DNA from: an uncultured Spirochaetaceae bacterium
GTDB lineage: Bacteria; Spirochaetota; Spirochaetia; Sphaerochaetales; Sphaerochaetaceae
DNA length: 52,645 nt
Reading direction: 5' to 3'
Assembly: GCA_944389015.1 (NCBI GenBank)
Contig: CALXKS010000010.1
Location: 1-52,645, forward strand
This document shows positions 34,887 to 43,208 of this stretch, in pieces. Numbering within the stretch: position 1 is the first letter of the stretch; the number at the start of each line of letters is the position of its first letter. The translations under genes were made by a program, and so were the position numbers. The notes under the pieces were generated by a model. That model saw only the letters and a program-made list of their open reading frames with translations. It was not told the DNA's origin and did no database searches.

Positions 34887-36463
34887 TAACCTACAGCGAT
34901 CTCGGAAAACTCAGCAGTTTTTCCGCCCTCATGAGTGGAAAAAAGGCCACAGTAAAGGATGTACTTACCGCAGAGCGTGTGAAGAGTTCTTCAATAAGGC
35001 TCGGAGGCGGATTGAAATACAATTGGGCAGCGATGCCGGTCACAGATCCGATCATCGATGCTCTCCAAGCCCTTTCGGATGAGGCGCAGCTTGTCGATAA
35101 ATACAAAGAGATACTCTCCGGCGTCATGATGAACACAGGAGAGAAAAGGCTGGTGCTTCATCACCTCACAAGGGGAAATGTCCTAGGAGCATCAATCACA
35201 GCAGATGATGAAGACAAGGATCAGTTCTATAGAGATGTCCTTGCATCCATAAAGGATTTCTCGGAGAAAGTCCGGAACGGGGAGATAAAAGGATCCACAG
35301 GAAAGGCCTTCACCACTGTCTGCCAGATCGGAATCGGCGGTTCAGACCTCGGCCCAAGGGCTCTCTATCTTGCGCTTGAAGGATGGGCGGCAGGGACCGG
35401 GATCAAAACTCTGAAAGGACGATTCATCTCCAATGTCGATCCAGATGATGCTGCCTCAGTGATTGAGGATCTTGATCCTGAGACAACGCTTTTCATTCTT
35501 GTCTCCAAAAGCGGGACAACACAGGAAACACTTACGAACAGAGACCTTGTCCTCAAGACACTGAGCTCAATGGGAATAAAGGGGTATCAGCCATCGAAGC
35601 ACATGGTTGCTGTCACATCAAAGACTTCCCCTCTCGCAAAGGATGAGTCGATGCTGGCATCCTTCTTCATCGATGACTACATCGGTGGCAGATACTCCTC
35701 AACATCGGCAGTCGGCGGTGTTGTGCTCTCTCTTGCATTCGGCTTCGATACATTCCAGCGCCTTCTTGCCGGAGCTCATGAAGAAGATGTGCTCTCAACG
35801 GAGACTGATATAAGGAAGAATGGAGCATTGATGGATGCGCTGATAGGCTTCTATCTCAGGAATGTCCTAGGCTATCCATCGACAGCGATCCTGCCATACT
35901 CGCAGGCTCTCTCGCGATTCCCTGCCCATCTCCAGCAGCTGGATATGGAATCAAACGGAAAGCATGTGAACAGATTCGGTGAAAAGATCGATTATCCTAC
36001 AGGACCTGTCATCTTCGGAGAACCGGGGACTAACGGACAGCACTCATTCTATCAGCTTCTGCATCAGGGATCGGATATTATACCGCTGCAGTTCATCGGA
36101 TTCAGGGAATGCCAGTACGGCAAGGATATCGAGACAGCAGGCTCGATGAGCCAGACAAAGCTGAATGCGAATCTCTCTGCGCAGATCGCAGCATTCGCCA
36201 GAGGGAAGGATGACAGCAATCCGAATAAGGAATTCGATGGCAACCGTCCATCTTCGCTGATTTACGGCGACAAGCTCACTCCGGAGGCTCTGGGAGCACT
36301 CCTTGCGCACTACGAGAACAAGGTGATGTTCCAGGGTTTCATATGGAATCTGAACTCATTCGATCAGGAAGGTGTACAGCTTGGGAAAGTGCTTGCGAAG
36401 AAGGTCCTTGCAGGGTGTGAAGGCGATGAGCTTCTAAAAGCATATGCGGATCTTCTGATCTGA
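34883..36463 (+). CDS. pgi: Glucose-6-phosphate isomerase
   Basis: 526 residues, of the larger class of the family. Interconverts glucose-6-phosphate and fructose-6-phosphate in the cytoplasm. Motifs: GIGGSDLGPRALY near 152-164, VSKSGTTQETLTN near 207-219, the active-site Glu in QLDMESNGKHVNRFG near 352-366 and the His/Lys region GEPGTNGQHSFYQLLHQG near 378-395. Starts inside the last codon of argR, so its translation, and by the operator its transcription, should follow that of the repressor. A terminator follows the stop. Confidence 0.97.
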   Translation: MITYSDLGKLSSFSALMSGKKATVKDVLTAERVKSSSIRLGGGLKYNWAAMPVTDPIIDALQALSDEAQLVDKYKEILSGVMMNTGEKRLVLHHLTRGNVLGASITADDEDKDQFYRDVLASIKDFSEKVRNGEIKGSTGKAFTTVCQIGIGGSDLGPRALYLALEGWAAGTGIKTLKGRFISNVDPDDAASVIEDLDPETTLFILVSKSGTTQETLTNRDLVLKTLSSMGIKGYQPSKHMVAVTSKTSPLAKDESMLASFFIDDYIGGRYSSTSAVGGVVLSLAFGFDTFQRLLAGAHEEDVLSTETDIRKNGALMDALIGFYLRNVLGYPSTAILPYSQALSRFPAHLQQLDMESNGKHVNRFGEKIDYPTGPVIFGEPGTNGQHSFYQLLHQGSDIIPLQFIGFRECQYGKDIETAGSMSQTKLNANLSAQIAAFARGKDDSNPNKEFDGNRPSSLIYGDKLTPEALGALLAHYENKVMFQGFIWNLNSFDQEGVQLGKVLAKKVLAGCEGDELLKAYADLLI

Positions 36464-36488
36464 TGACAAGAGCATTGGAACCATCAGG

Positions 36489-36515
36489 GGCCGTGAGATA
36501 CGGCCTCTTTTGATT
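36489..36515 (+). terminator. Terminator of argR-pgi
   Basis: GGCCGT (36489-36494) and ACGGCC (36500-36505), 5-nt loop, followed by TCTTTTGATTT. It begins 25 bp after the pgi stop. Confidence 0.8.
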
Positions 36516-36533
36516 TCATTGAGCATCAATAAG

Positions 36534-36559
36534 TGAGCCCGGGGGAATCCCCGGACTCA
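36534..36559. other. Long GC-rich hairpin downstream of pgi
   Basis: TGAG (36534-36537), CCGGGG (36539-36544), loop GAAT, CCCCGG (36549-36554), CTCA (36556-36559): a near-perfect stem with one opposed mismatch pair. No T run. The CCGGGG-N4-CCCCGG core also occurs at 221-236, so this may be a small dispersed repeat. A further 8-bp hairpin TTTTCCAG/CTGGAAAA lies at 36659-36683. The rest of 36560-36700 shows nothing else. Confidence 0.5.
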
Positions 36560-36700
36560 GGCATAAGATTAACGTACGATGGGAAGTATGGCTATTCTAT
36601 AGGCACCTCCTGAAATGTATTTGATATATATACGCGCCAAACCCCTGTTTCTGACATCTTTTCCAGGAAGATTTTCTGGAAAATCGTGAAAATCCACATG

Positions 36701-36729
36701 TTGTCCTATCTTCGCATGCTTAATATAAT
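36701..36729 (+). promoter_or_regulatory. Promoter of proS
   Basis: TTGTCC (36701-36706), 17-nt spacer, TATAAT (36724-36729). Predicted start near 36736, about 17 nt before the ATG and directly at the GGAGGA ribosome site: a very short leader. Confidence 0.65.
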
Positions 36730-36752
36730 GACCGGGAGGAGAAAAATAGGCT

Positions 36753-38510
36753 ATGAGAATGTCCAGAATGTTTTCAAGAACTCTCAGGGAAGCACCGAAT
36801 GGAGCAGACACCAAAGGTTATGAATATCTGCTGAGAGCAGGATATATAAGGCAGATGGGTGCAGGAATATTCTCCCTGCTTCCTCTTGGATTCAAGGCTA
36901 CACAGAAGATCGAGGGCATCATCCGTGAAGAGATGAATGCTATCGGCGGCGAAGAACTGCAGATGCCTGTTGTCAATCCTGCTGATATCTGGAAGGAAAC
37001 AGGAAGATACTACTCCATCGATAAGGAGATGGGGAGGTTCTCTGACAGGAACAACAGGGACATGGTCCTTGCAATGACGCATGAAGAGGCTGTTACGGAT
37101 ATCGCAAGAGGAGAGATTGACTCATATAAGCGCCTGCCTCTGCTTGTATACCAGCTTCAGACAAAATGGAGAGATGATCCAAGGCCTAGAGCCGGACTTA
37201 TAAGAGTAAGGGAGTTCACGATGCTTGACTCCTACTCCTTTGACAGGGACGCTGAAGGCCTCGACAAGATCTACCGCGATCACTACAGGGCATATTTCAG
37301 GATTTTCTCACGCTGTGGTCTACCCTCAATCGCTGTAGGAGCCGACTCCGGCATGATGGGTGGGAAGATATCCCATGAATACATGTATCTCTCCCCTATC
37401 GGCGAGGATACGATCATACTCTGCGATAAGTGCGGATACACTGCAAACAGGCAGATCGCGAAGTTCGGCAAGGAATATATTGAGGAAGAGATGAAGCCTA
37501 TCGAGAAGGTCTCGACTCCGGAATCAAAGACTATCGAGGATCTTGCCGCATATCTCAACATCGATGCAAAGAAGACTGCCAAGTGCGTGTTCATGGTCGG
37601 AACATTCATCAACGACAAGAACGGCGAAGAGGAGGAAAAGCTTATCGTCGCGCTTGTACGCGGAGACTACGAAGTCGAGGAATCAAAGCTTTCGAATGCA
37701 GCAAGGGCGAATTCAATCAGGCCTGCCCATGAGGAGGAGATCATGGCATGCGGCATGGTACCGGGTTATGCTTCCCCGATCGGGGCAAAAGGCAATTTCA
37801 TCTGCATTGTTGATGACAGCGTAGCAAAATCCAACAACCTCGTAGCAGGCGCAAATGATGCGGGATTCCATTATCTCAATACCAACTTCGGACGTGACTA
37901 TACAGGCACTGTCGCTGATATCGCATCAGCGCGCGACGGAATGAGATGCCCGGTATGCGGTGCCCCGCTGAGAGCCTCGAAAGGTGTCGAGATCGGGAAT
38001 ATCTTCCAGCTCGGCACAAGGTATTCAAGTGCGATGAACTGCACATATCAGGATGAGAGCGGAAAGCAGATCCCTGTTGTCATGGGTTCTTATGGCATCG
38101 GTGTAGGAAGACTTCTGGCATGTCTTGCAGAGGAATACAACGACGAAGGAGGACTGAAGCTTCCGGTCTCTGTCGCTCCTTATCAGGTACATCTCGTATC
38201 GCTTGTAAAAGATACTGCAATAGCAGACAGCATCTATGATGAGCTTACATCGAAAGGCATTGAAGTACTCTATGATGACAGAAAAGAATCCGCAGGCGTC
38301 AAATTCGCTGATGCGGATCTCATTGGCATTCCTCTCCGCATAACCCTCGGGAACAGGAGCCTCAAGGAAGGCAAGGTGGAAGTACGCATCCGTGCAACAG
38401 GAGAGACTACGACCTACCTGCTTTCCGACATCGCCGAGGAGATCAAGGCTGAGATTGCCAAAGAGCAGGCCAGGATCGATGAAGGCATCGTGGAAAAGGA
38501 ACTTCAGTAA
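36753..38510 (+). CDS. proS: Prolyl-tRNA synthetase
   Basis: 585 residues, bacterial-type class II synthetase with inserted editing domain. Motif 1 region (GFKATQKIEGIIREEM), motif 2 (FRDDPRPRAGLIRVREFTMLDSYSFD type, here KWRDDPRPRAGLIRVREF near 142-159), the editing insertion with VKTLEDL-like segment at about 235-400, and motif 3 in VVMGSYGIGVGRLLACLAEEY near 447-467. It charges tRNA-Pro and hydrolyses Ala-tRNA-Pro. Single gene with its own promoter and bidirectional terminator. Confidence 0.97.
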   Translation: MRMSRMFSRTLREAPNGADTKGYEYLLRAGYIRQMGAGIFSLLPLGFKATQKIEGIIREEMNAIGGEELQMPVVNPADIWKETGRYYSIDKEMGRFSDRNNRDMVLAMTHEEAVTDIARGEIDSYKRLPLLVYQLQTKWRDDPRPRAGLIRVREFTMLDSYSFDRDAEGLDKIYRDHYRAYFRIFSRCGLPSIAVGADSGMMGGKISHEYMYLSPIGEDTIILCDKCGYTANRQIAKFGKEYIEEEMKPIEKVSTPESKTIEDLAAYLNIDAKKTAKCVFMVGTFINDKNGEEEEKLIVALVRGDYEVEESKLSNAARANSIRPAHEEEIMACGMVPGYASPIGAKGNFICIVDDSVAKSNNLVAGANDAGFHYLNTNFGRDYTGTVADIASARDGMRCPVCGAPLRASKGVEIGNIFQLGTRYSSAMNCTYQDESGKQIPVVMGSYGIGVGRLLACLAEEYNDEGGLKLPVSVAPYQVHLVSLVKDTAIADSIYDELTSKGIEVLYDDRKESAGVKFADADLIGIPLRITLGNRSLKEGKVEVRIRATGETTTYLLSDIAEEIKAEIAKEQARIDEGIVEKELQ

Positions 38511-38532
38511 TCAGTATTGATCAATATCGGAG

Positions 38533-38565
38533 AAAGGCTGCACCAGGGAATGCAGCCTTTTCTCT
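38533..38565. terminator. Bidirectional terminator between proS and the aldo/keto reductase gene
   Basis: AAAGGCTGC (38533-38541) and GCAGCCTTT (38552-38560), 10-nt loop, followed on the plus strand by TCTCTTTC; the A run gives the minus strand TTTCTCC. It serves both convergent genes. Confidence 0.8.
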
Positions 38566-38566
38566 T

Positions 38567-39709
38567 TCATGAGAACAGTCTCTCAGCATCCTTCATCCTC
38601 TCACGGACATGAACGCCAAATGGACAGCGCCTTTCGCAGCCTCCGCATCCGGTACAGTCTGCGCCAACTGCAGAAAGACTCTTATAATGAGCCCTCACAG
38701 TAGCAGGAACCTCATCATGCATGGATGCAAGATCATAGAGCTTATTGACCATGGCGATATCTATCCCGGCAGGACATGGCGAACAATGCCCGCAGTATGT
38801 GCATTGTCCTGAATAAGCATGGGCAGGAGCACCTGCAAGTACTGTAGCATAGTCCTTCTCTTCTTCCGTTGCTGTCTCATATGCTACAGCGGCATCGACA
38901 TGGGCAATGGAATCGAATCCTGTCAGAACACTCGCAACAGCAGGTCTTGTGAGGGCATAATGTATGCACTGAACAGGTGTCAGCGCTACCCCGAATGGTG
39001 ATGCTTCTGCATCAAGGAGCCTTCCACCTGCATAGCCTTTCATGACAGTTATACCTACCCCATTCTCTTCGCATATGCGGTATAGTTCAGCCCTCTCAGG
39101 AGTGATTCCTCCTGTATTCCTGTAATAATCATCCTTGAAATAGTCATTGAGATCCTCAGAGGCGGGGAGCATATCAAAGGCTGGATTGACGCTGAAGAGA
39201 ATCATCTCGATCTTTCCGCTCTCAGCGGCAAGCCTTGCTACCTTCGGGTTATGGGTGCTCATCCCGATATGCCTTATAATGCCTTTTGCCTTAAGTGATT
39301 CAGCATATGCATAGAATTCACCATCCATAAGCGCATGGAACTCGGAAATCTCATCAACGAAATGGATCATGCCAAGATCGATGTGATCCGTATGGAATCT
39401 ATCGAGAAGATCCTGGAAGGCCTCTCCTGCAATCTTCAGATCCCGCGATTTCACATACTGGCCATTCTGCCATGTCGATCCAAGATGCCCCTGTATGATC
39501 CATCTATCCCGGCTTCCTTCGATAGCCTTCCCTACATTGGTCCTGACTTCCGGATTCGACATCCAGCAATCCAGGATGTTTATGCCTTTATCTGCACAGT
39601 AGTGGATTATCTCCGAGACTTCATCACCGTTATGTCTTTCAAGCCATTCTGCCCCTAGTCCGATCTCACTGACTTTCAAACCTGTCTTTCCAAGTGCCCT
39701 GTATCGCAT
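38567..39709 (-). CDS. Aldo/keto reductase-like protein with two C-terminal [4Fe-4S] motifs and altered catalytic site
   Basis: 380 residues. An aldo/keto reductase barrel (residues 1-300) is followed by a ferredoxin part with CTYCGHCSPCP and CTGCGGCERRCP. Of the classical Asp-Tyr-Lys-His tetrad, Asp47 and His116 are present, but the Tyr position (five residues after Asp47, NILDCWMSN) is Asn52 and the usual Lys (normally I-A-T-K) falls in WIIQGHLG. The change is in well-conserved surroundings, so this looks like a distinct subgroup rather than damage. Probably transfers electrons between the clusters and an unknown substrate. GGAG before the ATG; short leader. Confidence 0.85.
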   Translation of the reverse strand: MRYRALGKTGLKVSEIGLGAEWLERHNGDEVSEIIHYCADKGINILDCWMSNPEVRTNVGKAIEGSRDRWIIQGHLGSTWQNGQYVKSRDLKIAGEAFQDLLDRFHTDHIDLGMIHFVDEISEFHALMDGEFYAYAESLKAKGIIRHIGMSTHNPKVARLAAESGKIEMILFSVNPAFDMLPASEDLNDYFKDDYYRNTGGITPERAELYRICEENGVGITVMKGYAGGRLLDAEASPFGVALTPVQCIHYALTRPAVASVLTGFDSIAHVDAAVAYETATEEEKDYATVLAGAPAHAYSGQCTYCGHCSPCPAGIDIAMVNKLYDLASMHDEVPATVRAHYKSLSAVGADCTGCGGCERRCPFGVHVRERMKDAERLFS

Positions 39710-39727
39710 TCAGTTCTCCTTTCTGGA

Positions 39728-39733
39728 ATTATA
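39728..39733 (-). promoter_or_regulatory. -10 box of the aldo/keto reductase gene
   Basis: TATAAT on the minus strand, preceded by TG. Predicted start near 39721, giving a leader of about 12 nt that begins at the AAGGAG ribosome site. Confidence 0.5.
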
Positions 39734-39749
39734 CATACTGAACATGGGA

Positions 39750-39758
39750 TGCTATCAT
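39750..39758 (+). promoter_or_regulatory. Extended -10 box of the YhcH-type gene
   Basis: TGc-TATCAT, predicted start near 39765, about 13 nt before the ATG and at the AAAGGAG ribosome site. Divergent from the box at 39728-39733 in a 68-bp gap. Confidence 0.5.
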
Positions 39759-39777
39759 GATACGAAAGGAGAAAGAA

Positions 39778-40227
39778 ATGATTTACGACAAGCTTGAAAG
39801 AATTGGTTTATATGCTGCATCCATCCCCTATCTCGGAGAGCTGGCAGAAGAGCTGAAGGCAATTGATCTGAATACGATCAAAGCCGGAACATACTACACG
39901 AAGAAGAGCAGTATCAGATACATGGTCCAGGAATATATGACCGTAGAGAAAAAGCAGCCTGAGGTCCATGCAGAGTATATGGATGTGCAGATACTGCTTG
40001 AAGGAAATGAGAGATTCACAGCATTCAGGGCAATCGATACCCTTCCTGATTCATTCAGCAAAGCTGATGATATCGGGTTCTTCGACATCGAAGACGGAAT
40101 CGATTTCCATCTGCGGCGGAATACATTCATCATCGTCTATCCCTACGAAGCGCATATCCCAGGACTCAGTCTGGAAAAACCAGAGAATGTAAGGAAGATA
40201 GTCGCGAAGATACCGTTCCATGGATAA
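39778..40227 (+). CDS. YhcH/YjgK/YiaL family protein (sugar anomerase-like)
   Basis: 149-residue beta-sandwich protein of the DUF386 family, to which the N-acetylneuraminate anomerase NanQ belongs. Typical segments: MIYDKLERIGLY, PEVHAEYMDVQILLEGNE (near 60-77, His and Glu metal ligands), and TFIIVYPYEAHIPGL near 121-135 with a metal-binding His. It probably handles a sugar or sugar acid anomer, fitting the amino-sugar genes close by on the other strand. ATG at 39778 chosen for AAAGGAG; an ATG seven codons earlier falls in the promoter. Confidence 0.88.
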   Translation: MIYDKLERIGLYAASIPYLGELAEELKAIDLNTIKAGTYYTKKSSIRYMVQEYMTVEKKQPEVHAEYMDVQILLEGNERFTAFRAIDTLPDSFSKADDIGFFDIEDGIDFHLRRNTFIIVYPYEAHIPGLSLEKPENVRKIVAKIPFHG

Positions 40228-40235
40228 GCGATGCT

Positions 40236-40260
40236 CTCCGATCCTCTGGAGGGGTCGGAG
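40236..40260. other. Hairpin between convergent genes
   Basis: CTCCGA (40236-40241) and TCGGAG (40255-40260) with inner CCTC/GAGG pairs. No T run on either strand. It may mark the end of both transcripts. Confidence 0.4.
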
Positions 40261-40281
40261 AAACATCATGGAGGCAACCGA

Positions 40282-40731
40282 TTATGACTGGGCTTTCCCA
40301 GATTTCCTAAGGAGCGCCGTCCGCAGCAGATTGATGCGCTCCTCATACTCCTCATCAGTCAGATATATCCTTTCAGCTGGATCTGGAAAGAGAACAAATG
40401 GCTTTCCCCAGCCTAGCTTTCCTTTGTATTTGGGACAGATTGTATAATGCACATGCCTGCATTCATCCCCATAGATTCCATAATTGATCTTATCGGGATG
40501 GAACAGCTCATTTATAGTTTCAGCAAGAAGACACACATCATCCATATACAGATCACGTTCTGCCTTAGGTATCTCGAAAATCTCCTCGTAATGATCCTTG
40601 TACATGATTGTGCATCTCCCAGCAAGAGTCTGATCCTTGCAAAGAAATACCCTTGAAGCCCTTAGCTCACATACTTCGAACAGCAGTTCACGGAATCCTT
40701 CATCTCTATCGCAGTAATAGCACCCTTTCAT
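40282..40731 (-). CDS. HIT-family protein
   Basis: 149 residues. The histidine-triad region reads RHVHYTICPKY: His93 and His95 are kept, but the third position is Thr97. The middle His, the nucleophile in the family, is retained. A possible zinc pair CYYC lies at residues 4-7. The family hydrolyses or transfers nucleotides (diadenosine polyphosphates, sugar nucleotides). The start overlaps the epimerase stop by 4 nt, so it ends the amino-sugar operon. With GalT as a distant relative, action on a sugar nucleotide is possible but not shown. Confidence 0.8.
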   Translation of the reverse strand: MKGCYYCDRDEGFRELLFEVCELRASRVFLCKDQTLAGRCTIMYKDHYEEIFEIPKAERDLYMDDVCLLAETINELFHPDKINYGIYGDECRHVHYTICPKYKGKLGWGKPFVLFPDPAERIYLTDEEYEERINLLRTALLRKSGKAQS

Positions 40732-42029
40732 CTCTGGTCCTCCTCAGCGCTCTCTTTCTGCATCAGCTCTATGGCAAGAATGAAATCCCTTGCAATATGG
40801 AAAGGATCCTTGACAGGGAGAGCTACCACCTTATCCTCAGGTGTTCCATCCCGTCTTCTTATCTGCTTCCATTCACGTATTGCAGGATCATCATTGGGAA
40901 ACACGCGGAATACGTAATCCTTCACTTTCCTGTACTCATCGAGGAATAGACGGTCTCCTGTCTCTACATAGCATCTGAGCAGAGAATAAAGAGCCTCGGA
41001 ATGCACCCACCACAGTTTATCGCCCCAGCCCGAAAGCTGCTTTACCATTGTTTCATTCTCAACCCCGGTATTGTCTCCGAGAGGCTCTCCTCCATTTACG
41101 CCGCAGAAGTGAAGGATACCACCATACATATCATCCCAGCCATTCCTGATAGCTTTCAGTGCTATTCTGTATATCCTATCCTTGATCGGAAGATCGCAGA
41201 TCTCCGCTGTATCCAGCATGAACCAGACATCCTCGATCGTATGTCCTGGATTCTGATGCTGGCCAAGAAGCTGCGGGATGAACTGATTATCTGAGCTGAT
41301 AACCTCATGCATCACATAATCGCTGTCCACGAAGTGATCCAGGATATCCAGGCAATATGACTTCATGTCATTCTTCAGTTCATCGCTGACATCGGGGGCG
41401 AATATCGATGATGCTCTCAGGAGTTCTCTTGCTGTATTGTCCAGTATCATGGGGATTCCGTGAGCCCTGAATCTCTTTGAAAGAGGATATGGAAGAGTAT
41501 TGAAGTCTCCGGCTATGACTCTCTTTCTGACAGACCTGTAAAGATTGAGTGCGAATTCAAAGCTGCTCTTATCCTTCGCTGCATATGAGTACATACCCAG
41601 CCCAATAACAGCAAAGCAATCAGCATATATGCTCATATCAAGAGGGGCTCCAGTAGATACTTCCTTCGCCTTTCCATCTCTTTCCATGAGAAAGACACAT
41701 CTCCAGTCATCTTTCCCGATAAGAGAGTGCTTCATCAGGAAATCCGCACCGTTTCCAGCAAGCTCAAGGAAATTCCTCCGTTCACTTTCCGTGAAAACAG
41801 GAGCATCGGTAGCAGCCAGCCGGGAGAAAAGCCAGACGAACCGCCCCTGGCTCCAGGTGTATTTATCATACGATACAAGGTTTTCCCCATTATTATCAAA
41901 GCAATTGACAAAGCCTCCGTACTCTGCATCCAGGCATCGGGGAAGCCAGAATGAAAGTATATTGTCCTTCAGCTCTCTGATGTAGAAATCCTGTTCCTCT
42001 GCAATATCAAGAAATCCATCTGCTTCCAT
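40728..42029 (-). CDS. N-acylglucosamine 2-epimerase (AGE) family protein
   Basis: 433 residues of the (alpha/alpha)6-barrel family that epimerises N-acetylglucosamine/N-acetylmannosamine, cellobiose or mannose. Typical segments: FWLPRCLDAEYGGFVNCFDNNG near 27-48, TWSQGRFVWLFSRL near 58-71, HQNPGHTIEDVWFMLD near 255-270 with the catalytic His, and DKLWWVHSEALYSLL near 336-350 with the second His. Substrate inferred from nagA/nagB-like neighbours to be an amino sugar, but simple sugars are possible. Starts 3 nt after the nagA stop with a weak ribosome site. Confidence 0.88.
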   Translation of the reverse strand: MEADGFLDIAEEQDFYIRELKDNILSFWLPRCLDAEYGGFVNCFDNNGENLVSYDKYTWSQGRFVWLFSRLAATDAPVFTESERRNFLELAGNGADFLMKHSLIGKDDWRCVFLMERDGKAKEVSTGAPLDMSIYADCFAVIGLGMYSYAAKDKSSFEFALNLYRSVRKRVIAGDFNTLPYPLSKRFRAHGIPMILDNTARELLRASSIFAPDVSDELKNDMKSYCLDILDHFVDSDYVMHEVISSDNQFIPQLLGQHQNPGHTIEDVWFMLDTAEICDLPIKDRIYRIALKAIRNGWDDMYGGILHFCGVNGGEPLGDNTGVENETMVKQLSGWGDKLWWVHSEALYSLLRCYVETGDRLFLDEYRKVKDYVFRVFPNDDPAIREWKQIRRRDGTPEDKVVALPVKDPFHIARDFILAIELMQKESAEEDQR

Positions 42030-42032
42030 TTC

Positions 42033-43208
42033 TCACCATCCTTTGCCCCTTACCATGGCTTTTCTGACATTCACATCATCATCAAAGAGAATCAGATCCG
42101 CATCCTTTCCCTTCTCAATCGAACCTTTTCTTCCATCGACCCCGAGCACTCTTGCAGGATTAAGGCTCATCATCTTCACGGCTTTGCATAATGGAGCGCC
42201 TGCTTCCCTCCAGATTGTCCGTACGCACCGATCTGCCGTGCATACGCTGCCTGCGAAAGCTTTCATATCAGGCATCATCGCGACACCATCCCTTATGACA
42301 GCTTCCTGTCCATGGGCCTTGCTTCCCAGAAGGACGATCTCCCCTTCTTTCATTCCTGCTCCACGCATTGAATCAGTGATCAGGGAAATCCTATCGTTAT
42401 CCTTTATCTTCAGTATCAGCTGAAGAAGCTCAGGAGGGAGATGCTTGCCATCGGCTATGATCTCGACATCCAGTTCATCAAAAAGATATGCTGATTCCAC
42501 TACTCCAAGAACACGATACGGACCTTCCCTATGCAGGGAAGACATACCTGAATAAAGGTGGGTGACAATAGTGTATCCGTTATTCACGGCTTCCTTGACT
42601 TCGCTGTATGTGGCATTGGAGTGTCCGATCGCAGCAATGATGCCACGGTGTTTCAGCTCCTGCCCCAGCTCCATCGCTCCATCAAGCTCAACAGCGACCG
42701 ATACCCTTCTGATATCCTCACCGCCTTTTTCCAGAATGGGCATATAATTCTCAGGAGTGGGAGTCTGAAGATATCGTGGATCCTGTGCACCAGCCTGAAG
42801 CGGAGAGAAGAAAGGCCCTTCAAGATGTATTCCCAGCAATTCAGGCCCATCCGTCCAGTTCTCCTTTGCTTTTCTGTAGTTATCAAAGAATGAGAGAAGC
42901 TCTTCAGTAGGACATGTAAGGGTGGTTGGTGTAATAGAAGTCGTTCCATGCCGAAGATGCTCCATTGAAGCTTCTTTCAGCGAAACTTCATCGCCGTCCA
43001 TGAAATCATGGCCGCCACCACCATGGGAATGCATTTCAATGAAACCCGGTGAAAGATACTTCCTGCCGCAATCATATGAATCCGCATACAGAGAGAGAGG
43101 TGCATCTCCAGTTCCTGTTTCTGCGATCTTGTCATCTTCGACAAGCACCCATCCATCCTCTATAGAGTCAGGAAGAATGATCCTTGCGTTATAAAGCAGT
43201 TTCTTCAT
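42033..43208 (-). CDS. nagA: N-acetylglucosamine-6-phosphate deacetylase
   Basis: 391 residues of the amidohydrolase superfamily. Metal and catalytic features: EMHSHGGGGHDFMDGD with His60 and His62, HLEGPFFSP near 137-145, the His in AAIGHSNATYSEVKEAV, THLYSGMSSLHREGP and the catalytic Asp in LITDSMRGAGM near 273-283. It removes acetate from N-acetylated hexosamine 6-phosphates in the cytoplasm. Overlaps the nagB-like gene by 4 nt. Symbol given by family; the true substrate could be the galactosamine or another isomer. Confidence 0.92.
   Translation of the reverse strand: MKKLLYNARIILPDSIEDGWVLVEDDKIAETGTGDAPLSLYADSYDCGRKYLSPGFIEMHSHGGGGHDFMDGDEVSLKEASMEHLRHGTTSITPTTLTCPTEELLSFFDNYRKAKENWTDGPELLGIHLEGPFFSPLQAGAQDPRYLQTPTPENYMPILEKGGEDIRRVSVAVELDGAMELGQELKHRGIIAAIGHSNATYSEVKEAVNNGYTIVTHLYSGMSSLHREGPYRVLGVVESAYLFDELDVEIIADGKHLPPELLQLILKIKDNDRISLITDSMRGAGMKEGEIVLLGSKAHGQEAVIRDGVAMMPDMKAFAGSVCTADRCVRTIWREAGAPLCKAVKMMSLNPARVLGVDGRKGSIEKGKDADLILFDDDVNVRKAMVRGKGW

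Noticed and set aside
36569..36814. 81-codon minus-strand frame between pgi and proS
   Set aside because: It overlaps the proS start and promoter on the other strand and has no ribosome site.
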